This document shows, piece by piece, positions 47,161-58,600 of a DNA stretch of 64,000 nt. The notes beneath the pieces were generated by a model that saw only the letters and a program-made list of their open reading frames with translations, searched no databases and was not told the DNA's origin. How positions within the stretch are numbered: position 1 is the stretch's first letter; the number at the start of each line of letters is the position of its first letter. A program made the position numbers and the translations under genes. The DNA lies in the NCBI GenBank assembly GCA_973895155.1, contig OZ316893.1, positions 8,432,001 to 8,496,000 of the forward strand, in the 5' to 3' direction. The DNA is from Marsupella aquatica. Taxonomy: Eukaryota; Marchantiophyta.

Positions 47161-50125
47161 CTATAAATTTCAGTCTAATTATAGGCTCTAAGTATGGGTA
47201 GGGTTTCTCTACATGCAGATTGCTACTGTCTGTAATGATTCTGGCCTCCTTGAAATAAGGATTTGTCCTATGCTGTGATATGGCAGCAGCCCAAGTTGTA
47301 TTAAAGAACTGCTGTCGTGTGTTACTCCTTTTTAGTTCGCCGGGTGTTTAGCCATTGAGTTCTTGTACTAGGACTGAATGCGTTTACTATTTTGAAGTTG
47401 AGTTGTGATCATCTGCTCTCCTTTCAAGATCAGTCTCGATTACCAAAAACCTTCAGCTCGCAGGAACTCGACTGTGATGCATTACAATGACTTTTTTGGG
47501 CCAGCTTAATTGAGACAATTGTTCATTTGCTCTCCTTTCAAGATCGGCTTGTGGGAGGTCGCTAAGTTCAAGGCTATAGAATCTCAATACATGGAGGCAT
47601 TTCAACTGTAGCTATTTGATGTATAGTATAAGTTAGTTTCCTTGCTTGTGAAGGAAAAAAATGGTGAATGCCCTAATCATAGGCGCTTTGGTGTAAGTCT
47701 GGGCAAACTACTTGACACTAAACATGAATTTTGAGGTGCCAGTTTAGGGACAGCATTGCAATTGCCAAGTGGACGTCGTCAGCAAGTTTTGCTATAAATG
47801 ATTGTGAAAGTGTATGTTGTTGACTTCAATTCCTGAAAGCACATGATATTACAGTCCCCAAGGGCAAAGAGTCTATTATTGAGCACTGACTCCATGCTGA
47901 GGACAAGATCGTTCCTAACTTGACTCCACATATTTACAGTTCTCGCCCGAGAATGACAATTAATTACTCAGTGTGTTTGACAAGGAGGTGCTCATAAGAA
48001 AGTTGACCTTGTTCGATCGATCTGCTTTTGCCTTTTTCTTCTGCTCAGGTCGCTGCCTTACAGCTCTTCTCTGCCCCGATCGTGTATGGCCCACTCGAAC
48101 AAAAAAATCTATCTGGAAAAACATGGTGGGAAATCTTAGGGCGCAGTAAAGTTAAGAGCCACCAACAAAGGTAAGGGCCGAATGTGTATCTGTAAGGAGT
48201 CTCTAGAGCAGAATGATGCAGATTATAAGTGACTCTAAATTCTCACGCGACATTGATATCTTATTTATTAATGCTTTGTGACATGATTCCAACCAGTTTC
48301 AATTCAACACCAATTTTGGTCGACATGGATTGGCTTCCAATCGAAGTGTTGCCTGCTGCTCAAAATTAATCTAATATCCACAAACTTGAGTCGAAAGCAG
48401 ATTGAAAAAGTTACAAAACAAAGGCAAAGCCGATCATTTTATTAAACAAGGAAATTAAATAGTGAAGTCCTGATTGGAATTTGGAACACAAAACTAAACT
48501 TCCCTACTGCTTTGCGCAATTCAGCACACGGCAGGGGAGATGAAACGAGGTTTTTCAATGTGCAGAATTGTAAACCGACCTTTACTCCTCTTCAATGCCG
48601 ACAGTAAATTTCTATGCTCACAATCAGACATTGGGTTTAGTCTATGGAAACATCAAACTCAATCAGCAAGAACTGGTGAGACTAGGGACCTCCACTACAA
48701 ACCGCGGTTAGTAACATGCTGTGTAAAAGTAATTAACTGGAATTGCACTCACACGTTTTGTGAACACAATCAATCAAAGGCCAATATTTAATATATAGTT
48801 GACATTGGCGATTGCATTTTCCCGATTTTGTTTCTCTCTTGTAGCTTTCGGAAGAGCTAATTAAAGTCGAGAAGGTTCCGTAATTTCTCGAGTCCTAATT
48901 TTGAGTACTGTCTGACTTGGCTTGTTTGTTCTCACTCAAATTCATCTCATCACAAGGCTCTGGGTGAATTGCCATTCAGAGAATCATGTTCCAGACGAAA
49001 GAATTGAAGGAAGGTTTACGCAGGAACAGGATGAACTCCGGGTCCGTGTGGCCGATTTAGAAAAGAAGCTACAAGAGCGCACGCAAGAACTGATCGAGGG
49101 AATCAGAAAGTTCTCGTATAGCAGAAAGTGCAAAATTTGGTATATTGCAGACCAAGATGAAGGAGTTGGAAAAGCGTTGAGAAACATATGTAAGCTTTTG
49201 GTCGATCTCCACGCGCGTCCGTCATACTTGACGAGATGTTTTCATCTTCAGACTCAGGAGTAAATGGAAACATTACTTAATTACTATTGAAAGGAAGGCA
49301 GAAGGGGAAGATTTAATTGACATGCTTTCATCTCGGACTTCGGAGCAAATGGAGTGCGGTAAACAAAAGAAATACCGAAAGCAGCAGGCGTACAATAAAT
49401 CGACATGTTCTCGAATCAAACATCGCACAAAGGTGAATCTACTGCTAAAATGCGTCACCAGGCCATGCCCTGCGTAAGCAATTACCTCCCCTGTCGTGCA
49501 TGGCTATTGTCCTCTCCTGTCGTGTATAGATTAGAGTTTTGACCTACATTCGTTGCTAGTCAATGTCCTTATCGATTCTCTTATCGATGTCCTTATCGAT
49601 TCTCTTATCGATGTCCTTATCGATTCTCTTTGCTTCTCCTTCTTTCTGCTCGATCTATTTGTTTTTGATTAAGATGTGTTGCGCCTCTTTTCTGTCCTCG
49701 ATCAGTTCTCATTTTTGCTTTCTTCATTCGGCTTCTGATCTTTTTTGATTTTGTTTCTTCAGCATTCCTCTTTACTTTGCACTTCAAGAGGCAAAACTCC
49801 TTTCGAGCTTTCCTCTTTTTTCATTACTTTCATCAAAAGCCTTCCTCCCTTTCGAAATGTTGATGTGCTTCTTTTGTTCTGACGGTTTTATTTCGGCAGT
49901 TACACAGGAATACGGTTACTGTTTAAGTTGATCACTATTTACTTTTACAAAAAAACATTTATAAATTTAAGTAAAGAGAATATGGGTGAATGTTTTTAAT
50001 CTCGCCCTTTGTATCAATAGATTTGGATGAATTACTTTTAATTACTTTTACATTATGTTTTGACGGCATGGCGTCCATAAAATTACACGAAAAGCGACGT
50101 AAACAAGATGGAGAGGAGTTTATTC
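47161..50125. other. Region without a recognised gene
   Basis: The only notable frame is 48922-49263 (+), whose middle (after a TTCCAG at about 48995) encodes a heptad-like coiled coil, FTQEQDELRVRVADLEKKL then QERTQEL. It could be one exon of a coiled-coil gene fragment, but no neighbouring exon fits. A 24-bp minisatellite occurs at 49563-49632. The rest shows nothing. Confidence 0.4.
49563..49632. repeat. 24-bp minisatellite, three copies
   Basis: ATGTCCTTATCGATTCTCTT followed by ATCG repeats three times (49563, 49587, 49611, last unit incomplete). The repeated ATCGAT words are themselves palindromic. Confidence 0.9.
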
Positions 50126-50129
50126 GTTG

Positions 50130-50225
50130 CGCAAACATGACCATTCTTGTTTGTTGCGGTTGTTGCTGACATGGCACGCTGTGGTGCCAGGAATTTTGGA
50201 AGGAACCTCTAGTGGGGTCCGTAAA
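50130..50225. repeat. Dispersed repeat shared with 61.48-61.59 kb
   Basis: TTGTTTGTTGCGGTTGTTGC, then GTGCCAGGAATTTTGGAAGG and GTGGGGTCCG, match in order and orientation to the block near 61480-61590 (GTTGCCAGGGATTGTGGAAGG, ATGGGGTCCG, split here for length). The match ends at the hairpin of the 34-kb-type repeat, so this may be the edge of an older element. Confidence 0.5.
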
Positions 50226-50720
50226 TAGACCCAAATAATTCAGTTTATTTGGGTCTGTTTATACTAGTAAGAGATAAACAAATAAGGATACATAAAAAAT
50301 ATCACAACTTCAAAAATAAAAGGCAAAACCCAGGATGGTGTTTGCATCGCATCTCCCAAGGGTTTTACACTACAGTTGGGAGTAGAGGAGGCACATGCTA
50401 AACAAAGAAAAGAAAATAATATAGTAGAACAAAGAAACTTTGGAACAATAAGCAAACATGGATGAAAAGATAAGTAAGTGATAACCTTAGAGAACTAGAG
50501 GCATACATCGACATGATGTTTGCTTAGCAACTCCCAGGTTATCTGCACTTGTAGTTGGGAAAGGAAAGGAGGCAGATGTGAAACAAACAAACATGAGAGA
50601 AACTGGTGAAATAAAGAACCCATGGAACAATAACTGAAGTAATAAAACAAGAATGATGAAAAAAATACAACCTAGAAGTTATTTATCGGAAACCCGCATG
50701 TTGTTTGCCTGGTAGCTCCC
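50225..50720. repeat. Further units of the hairpin-CTAG repeat family
   Basis: A unit almost identical to those at 34.1-34.97 kb begins with the hairpin at 50227-50256 and CTAG at 50264-50267. Two more diverged cores follow near 50510-50590 and 50690-50740 (ATGATGTTTGCTTAGCAACT, then CTCCCAGG, TGCACTTGTAGTTGGGAAAG; ATGTTGTTTGCCTGGTAGCT, then CCCAGGTGGG), about 180 bp apart. They become steadily less similar toward the right, which is the start of the reading frame described next. Confidence 0.75.
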
Positions 50721-51080
50721 AGGTGGGTTGCATGCACGTGTGATTGCTGTTGGAAAGGGTGTTCTATTCACAAAACTAGCAACATCTGTTAGTTTGCGAT
50801 ACACAACATACCTCTGCCAACAAGGAATGGCTTTAGTGTATGCCCATGCGACACACATATGAAAAGCTTCAGCTATCGCAGGAGAAAGACCTGGGCAGAG
50901 TTAAGGTCCTCAAGGTTTTTGTCTATTGCTATGCAAAAGTCCGGGAACCTAGCAACTATGTCTGCATGTCTCAACAACCAAAATTTCTGACATCCTGGTG
51001 AAGGAACAGGCCATGACAAACAATATATGTGATCTCCATAGGCGATCAATTATGCTGGTCTGTTCTGATGCTTGATGCTC
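50694..51080 (-). pseudogene. Unrecognised decayed reading frame on the - strand
   Basis: Reading - from about 51075, a piece opens after a TAA and encodes AYGDHIYCLSWPVPSPGC then FWLLRHADIVARFPDFC and KNLEDLNSAQ. A single-base shift near 50895 moves the frame, which goes on as IAEAFHMCVAWAYTKAIPC, then FVNRTPFPTAITRACNPPG, SYQANNMRVSDK and a TAA. The amino-acid make-up looks coding (aromatic and Cys residues, few low-complexity stretches), and an AG acceptor (TTTTGTAG) lies at about 51086. I do not recognise the family. The C-terminal piece (CNPPGSYQANNMR) is also the part that recurs, diverged, in the repeat units at 34 and 50 kb. Confidence 0.4.
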
Positions 51081-51532
51081 CTACAAAACATAGGAAATTA
51101 AACGTGTGCACTTAGTATCCTTACAAAACTAAGCCAAGTAATTGTTGCTGAATATAGGTTTTTTTACACCAAATTGAGCAAGAATAGACAAGTATAATGT
51201 AAAATCAATTGTAAAAAAAGTCACACATATTGTGAATGTAGGCAAAGTGTATGGGTGCAAATTGGCTACCTGTACTGCAAAGTACACCTTACCAAGAAGA
51301 AAATGAAAGGCAACTACCAGGTTTTACGCATGCATAATTGAAGGTCTTTGTTCAATCAGAAGAGAAACCTCAAATTCTACTCATGTAGGATTGCGGAATA
51401 GCGGAGAGGACAATAAAAGTATTATCAAAATATATTCTCTATTCATATTCTTTGAAGTTTAATGAAATGATAAAAAACTCATCATTTTAATAATCATATT
51501 TAATATACCATTCTCCTTTATGTGCACATCAG

Positions 51533-52005
51533 TCTTTTTGTATGCACATCCATCTTCTATGCACTATGTTGTGGTGGGGCCATAGTGCCCATATTTTTTG
51601 AATATAAATATTTAAAAAATTATCACAAAAAAATTGTATGTACCCAGTTGACATACATCATAGTCATGTCATCAGTTTTCTCATGCACATGATGGCCATA
51701 GAGTTACGGTCTAGAGGTTTCACTCTAGACCTAGGCTCTTAAAAAGTATTTTTGTATGCACATCTATCTTCTATGCACTATGTTGTGGTGGGGCCATAGT
51801 GCCCATATTTTTTGGATGTAAATAGAAGATGGATGTGCATACAAGGTGACATGCCAAATTTATCAGTTGACATATATCATAGTCATGTCACCAGTTTTCC
51901 CATGCACATGGTGGCTAGAGTTAGGGGCTAGAGTTAGGGTCTACAGGCTTCGATCTAGACCTATAAAAGTAGACCTATAAAAGTAGACCTATAAAAGTAG
52001 ATCTA
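51533..52005. repeat. ~215-bp tandem duplication with an internal 22-bp inverted repeat
   Basis: The blocks 51533-51745 and 51748-51960 share GTATGCACATCNATCTTCTA, then TGGTGGGGCCATAGTGCCCA and CATAGTCATGTCANCAGTTT. The start of the first block (51538-51559) is repeated inverted and without mismatch at 51826-51847. A 14-bp CTATAAAAGTAGAC repeat, three copies, follows at about 51961-52002. The inverted pair may mark a short MITE about 310 bp long. Confidence 0.75.
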
Positions 52006-55000
52006 AGTTGAGGCTTTTATAGTAAGATGGGAGCAAGCCAGGTTTATATCTAGGTTCGAGATGGTCTTGTATACGAGGCCTCACAGCCACTTATACTAAT
52101 CATCACTTCACCCAGACCAATGAGTACTCACCACACATCAACACTCCTGATGCATCCAAATTTCAGGTCTCCGAGGAGTGTAAAAATCAGCTCCGCCCCC
52201 CTCTCATACCATTTTGCCTTAGTACAACTAAATGTAGCTAGAATCGTTTTTGTCGAAGGAAAGGTGTTTCTTCAAAGTCAGGGCCCTGCAAGCATGCACT
52301 CCTTTAGCCTTCCTTGAACGTTTTGTCAAACAGAAAAAATAAAAGTTCTCGCAACTGTAGTATCAAGCTTTCCATTCCTCACTATCACTGGAATGGTTTT
52401 GCTTTGCGACATCGTGGTTCGGCTTTTGTGTTGGGTCCTAGCGGCTTCTATGTTGGATTACTTCCATTACGAGAGTTGGGGACCTATTGGGTCTGACATA
52501 ATTTACATCTTGCAGTAGGTTACTCCTGGGATCCAATGTTGAAAGCTTGTCTCTGCTTACTCCTGGGATCCAATGTTGAAAGCTTGTCTCTGCGGAGTAA
52601 GATCCAATGTTGAAAGCTTGTCTCTGCATCATATGGGGCTGGTCTCATTTGCGTATTTCCTATGAACAAAGGCACCACGATACAATCGACCTGGATTTTC
52701 AGAGAGCGGACCTCTGTTAATTGAAGCTGGGAGACATCCAGGTTTGGAAGGCACATCCTCTAACGAATTCGTGCCAAACAATACATTTCTGGCAGAGGCT
52801 ACAAATCTCATGCTTATTAGCACATGCTGGACGCTATGTCCCCCCAATTTTCCCTCCTTCGTATAGTGGACCACCATTTCACTCGCCTTGCGACAGGAGA
52901 CAAGCTGGAGCTTAATTCAGGTACTTTCATGACAGAGATGAACGAGAGAGAGCAATAGTTGATGCAATGTCTGAGCCGCAGGTTCTTGGTCTCAATTGAC
53001 GAGCTGGGACAAGCAATTTCCACCTCTGACGGGATTGCTGTTATTTCGTAGGGCTTTCCTCATTATTTCTATTTGAATGTGTTGCCATGGGCATACTTGA
53101 CATGTTGTCCTCCTGGCAATCAATCTAGTCTTGAGACAATTGAAGAGTCGTGAACTCTGAATGTATGTCTCAAATGACCAACGGAATCTTCGTTTGATTT
53201 TACCTCACCTTAATTGGATCAGAGGCAACACGGTTTTGAAGAAACTGTTGTAAGACGAGACGCAGATCAAACCCCTTCGAATCTCAGTTCGGATTTGGAA
53301 TAGCTCAGCTCGTCTCAGTCCAGCTGAAGTCCAAGTGACAGACAAGGGTTTGTGCGAGAAAATTCGAGTGACAGATCAGGGTTTAAGACTGCCGCCTTCT
53401 CAGGATTCCTCCTCCTCGGCACCAGGGTCTCTACATGAATCCAAGGAGATCCCCGGTGACTATCCCTAATCCTGGGCTGTCGCAAGCTGACAATGCTTGT
53501 ACCATTCGCAATCTGCTAAGGATTTACTCGTTGCAGCTCTCTACTTAATGTGGCTTTAGTTGCTTTTCGGGGTGCTGGTACTGAGCTGTGCGTAGCTGCA
53601 TGCTGACGAATCCAGTATCCCTGCTAGGTTCGGGTCTCCACTTTTATACGGCTTCTCGCGATGTCATGTGGGCAGAGAGTTTCCTAGTAAAGCCCTACCT
53701 GTACTCGATGTTCTTCTGCGTTTCAACCCTAAATTGCTCGGCCACAATACTTCTCAACTATTAGTGCCCAAGGAAGCTGGACGGTATCTCTTTGTCAGCC
53801 CGGGATATTTTTTCGTTTCCCAACCCTGCTTCCACCCCTACTCAATTCTTGGATGACGTCTCCTGCTGCCTGCTATTATCGGCACTTGCCTGGTTTTTTC
53901 CAGACATGCTAAACTTTGAAGGATATCTTAGTTTAGGAGCCTCTTTTATTGCCCATCACAACCTAACCAATTTTGTGCCCACTTGCATTAACCTGTTGTC
54001 TGAATGAATTGTCGAGCCTTCTGCCCAATTTGCTACTCGTACACAGGTTCTTCTTTGAATAAATGCCTAAATTTTTCGTGTGGTATGCAGGACAATTTGG
54101 TTCGAAAGGGTTCTTACCTGGAGGGCGAGAAACAATAGCACTTGCGTCAAATTTTCAGAGGGCAATGTGCAGGTATGGCGGTGGTTGCTTTGGGATTGAA
54201 ACGAAGAATATCTCATACTGGTAGTTTTGATTCTCAAGTTTGGATGGCAAAGCTGGGAGTAATTCTTAATAGAATACATAAATTTTGTTTCTCAATGCAG
54301 GAGGAAATCATCCCGGAGAAGATACTGCTGCTTCTACGCTTTTAGGGGTGCCGTAACGCTGACCTCAGATTCGTCTGATCGGGTAAGGTTTCCCCAACAT
54401 AGCCTTCACCTAGTAAATTTTCTTCCGTTAGTCGAAGGGGAAGGAAAGATGAGACTTGAAATATCCGGGCTTTGCAAGATTGCACAACTTAGACTGATTT
54501 GAACATTTGTCAAACAGGTAAGATAATATTTCTCACAACTCAGGCTCTCTATTCCCGGCACGGGAACGGAGCTGACTCGATGGAAATTTTGGAGGACCTT
54601 TTCAGGCAACACTCTACAGCCAGGTATGATTAATTCTGTATGCATGTCATTTTGTCGGATGATGATTTGACCAAAGACCTTGAATACATTCTCAACAAAG
54701 ACTTTTGATTTGCAGAGTTCATCCTTCATCTCTCGGTTTGATTGCTATTGGCACCAGCCATTGTTCGTGTACAAGAACTTCAGGTAATAAGACTGAAGAG
54801 CAATTTCAACGTCTTGATTACCTACTTTCAAACAAAATTAAAGGTCCAGCACCACGGTGTGACATTTATAGTTGCATGAATTTCCTGCTATGAGAGTTAT
54901 GTGATGAAGACTTGAATCTCAAGTTTGATTCTTTTTCATCTCCAAGGAAGCACAGGGAGGAGGGCGACTGTCACACTCATGTCATGTGTGTCTACTCTAA

Positions 55001-55674
55001 TGGAGTCTACAGAGCCGATCTAAACTATGCTGGATAGGGTTTATTTCTCAATTGTGGTCTCTTTTCAAAACCTGGAGATCTTTCAGCCAGGTTATCATTA
55101 GACAGTGTAGGCAACTTACAAATGAACACCTGCCAAGGTGGCCTTAAGAGTCCATCCTATAAACAAACCAAGGATAAGATGTGACTTATGAAGTTTTTGG
55201 TGCCAATTGGATAAGCTCTTGACTCTATCCTTTCTATGCTTACAGTGAAATACCGTAGTATGAACGAGCTTATTGATACTTGAGCTACGTGGATATGCCT
55301 TTCACAATCATTTCAGTATTCTATTCTAAGATCGTTGCATTCTTGACAGATAGCTGCTACTCTCAAATGAAAAAGAGTCCTATAACGTTTGCAAGTTCTC
55401 TGTACCAAAGCTCACAGAAGAGCAAGGAAGACAAGAAAATACATCTTTGGGCGGAGGTAGGCATGCATCCTACCCGTAGGACTCAAGAGACTTACCGGTC
55501 TGCTATCTATTTTGTGAAAATATCTGTGGAAATCTACTCCGTATGAAATAAACTCGAAGTCATTTCACGTGGAATCTCCTGGATTTTATCCTGGCATCAG
55601 ATAGGCTTTCCAGATCTGATTGTGGGTTGTGGTGCTGACAGAGGAAGCCCAGAACACCTGAGTACCATCATGAG
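52006..55674. other. Intergenic region upstream of the PPR gene
   Basis: No gene recognised. A 37-bp tandem repeat lies at 52521-52628. The rest contains scattered open segments of 60-110 codons without motifs. The last few hundred bases should hold the promoter and 5' UTR of the PPR gene, but no element can be named with confidence. Confidence 0.45.
52521..52628. repeat. 37-bp tandem repeat, three copies
   Basis: TACTCCTGGGATCCAATGTT, then GAAAGCTTGTCTCTGCT, repeats at 52521 and 52558. The third copy (from about 52595) has lost part of its start. Confidence 0.9.
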
Positions 55675-58600
55675 ATGAAAAGTAAAGCACTTAGAGTGGA
55701 TGAATGGTCAACTCCAGCATTGGTTAAGGCAAGGGCGAATTTGATTACCCATTGCAGATTGCAATCAAGTGTTAGCTATGGCACGAGAGATTTGTCTCAA
55801 GTCACTGCACAAGGGAATGGCGGTAAACACATGCATGATGCTGGTACCACAAGTGAAACAATTGCTATTTTGAAGGGTCAATTACAACGAGGCATTACTA
55901 TAGACTCGTACACATACGTTAAAGTTCTGCAAATGTGCTCGAAACAGAGAGACCTTTCAGCAGCCATGCAGGTGCATGACCACATCATCCAGAGTGGAAT
56001 GGATAAGAATCTGTATGTGGCGGTAACCCTCCTGAATGTGTATATCAAATCTGGGGCATTATTGGATGCACGTCGAGTGTTTGATCAACTTAATCAGAAG
56101 AGTGTTATTACTTGGACTAACATGATTGCAGGATATGCTAAGAGTGATGATGTTGAATCTGCACGAGAACTTCTCAACCAAATGCGCCAAGAAAGCGTGC
56201 AGCCTGATGAGATCACATATCTGAGCATCCTGAAGGCGTGTGCCAACCCATTAGCTCTGAAATTGGGAAAGGAAGTCCATGTTTATGTTCGACATGCTGG
56301 CTTTGAATCAGACGTGCGTGTAGGGTCAGCCCTTCTACAGATGTATGCAAAATGTGGATCCCTCACTGAGGCACGGAAAGTTTTTGAAAAGATTACCAAT
56401 CGAAATGTCATTACATGGAATGTTATGATTCGAGCGTATGCAGAACGTGGTCATGGTGTGGAAGCATATCGACTATTTCTCCAAATGAGACGAGAAGGCT
56501 TCGAACCAGATGCATTCACTTATGTCAGCATTCTAAATGCATCGGCAAGTGCGGGGGCTTTGGAGTGGGTGAAGGACGTTCATGGCCATGCTAGGAAAGC
56601 GGGACTGGAGTCAGATTTGCGTGTGGGCAGTGCACTGATTCACATGTATGCAAAGAGTGACAGTTTAGATAACGCCCGACTGGTTTTTGACAGAATGGAG
56701 AAACGCAATGCAGTCACATGGACTGTAATGATCGGTGGACTTGCACACCATGGATGTGGGCATGAAGCTTATCGATTGTTTCTTGAAATGAGACTTCAAG
56801 GTTTCGAACCAGATGTGTTCACTTACGCTAGTATTCTCAATCCATCTGCAAGTGAGGGGGCTTTGGAATGGGTGAAGGAAGTTCATGGCCATGCTAGCAA
56901 AGCGGGCCTGGAGTCAAATTTGCGTGTGGGCAATGCACTGGTTCACATGTATGCAAAGAGTGGCAGTTTAGATGACGCCCGACTTGTTTTTGACAGAATG
57001 GAGAAACGCGATGTAGTCACATGGACTGCAATGATCGGTGGACTCGCACAACATGGATGTGGGCATGAAGCATATCGACTGTTTCTCCAAATGAGACGTG
57101 CAGGTTTCGAACCAAATGCATTCACTTATGCTAGTATTCTCAATCCATCTGCAAGTGAGGGGGCTTTGGAATGGGTGAAGGAAGTTCATCTCCATGCTAG
57201 CAAAGCGGGACTGGAGTCAAGCTTGCGTGTGGGCAATGCACTGGTTCACATGTATGCCGAGAGTGGCAGTATAAATGATGCTCGACTTGTTTTTGATAGA
57301 CTGGAGAAACGCGATATAGTGACATGGACTGCAATGATCGGTGGACTTGCACAACATGGATATGGGCATGAAGCATATGGACTGTTTCTCCAAATGATAT
57401 TTGCAGGTTTCGAACCAGATGCATTCACTTATGCTAGTATTCTCAATGCATCTGCAAGTGAAGGGGCTTTGGAATGGGTGAAGGAAGTTCATGGCCATGC
57501 TAGCAAAGCGGGCCTGGAGTCAAATTTGCGCGTGGGCAATGCACTGGTTCACATGTATGCAAAGAGTGGCAGTCTAGATGACGCCCGACTTGTTTTTGAC
57601 AGAATGGAGAAACGCGATGTAGTCACATGGACTGCTATGATCGGTGGACTCGCAGAACATGGATGTGGGCGTGAAGCATATCGACTGTTTCTCCAAATGA
57701 GACGTGCAGGTTTCGAACCAAATGCATTCACTTATGCTAGTATTCTCAATGCATCTGCAAGTGAGGGGGCTTTGGAATGGGTGAAGGAAGTTCATGGCCA
57801 TGCTAGGAAAGCGGGACTGGAGTCAGATTTGCGCGTGGGAAATGCACTGGTTCACATGTATTCAGAGAGTGGCAGTATAGATGATGCTCGACTTGTTTTT
57901 GACAGAATGGAGAAACGCGATGTAGTCACATGGACTGCAATGATCGGTGGACTTGCACAACATGCATATGGGCATGAAGCATATCGACTGTTTCTCCAAA
58001 TGAGACGTGCAGGTTTCGAACCAAATGCATTCACTTACGCTGGCATTCTCAATGCATCTGCAAGTGAAGGGGCTTTGGAATGGGTGAAGGAAGTTCATGG
58101 CCATGCTAGCAAAGCGGGTCTGGAGTCAAATTTGCGTGTGGGCAATGCACTGGTTCACATGTATGCCGAGAGTGGCAGTATAGATGACGCCCGACTTGTT
58201 TTTGACAGAATGGAGAAACGCGATGTAGTCACATGGACTGCAATGATCGGTGGACTTGCACAACATGGATGTGGGAATGAAGCCCTGGAGCTCTTTAAAG
58301 AAATGACAGGAGACGGTGTGAAGCCTGATAGTTGCTCATTCGTGGCAGTGTTGTCAGCCTGTTGTCACGGAGGCCTTGTTGATGATGGCCGTAGACTCTT
58401 TGCAGCTATGACGCGAGATTATGCCATCGAGCCTCATATGGTCCATTATAACTGCATGGTCGATCTTCTTGGGCGGGCTGGACACTTGGAGGAAGCAAAG
58501 CTCTTCATTAGGGACATGCCAGTCGAACCAGATGCGGTGACTTGGAAAGCCTTGCTTGGGGCTTGCAAAACTTACGATAATGTGGAGTTGGGCGAACTTG

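Noticed and set aside
56665-58104. Family of 60-93-codon - strand frames repeating every 303 bp
   Set aside because: Exact shadows of the PPR tandem units.
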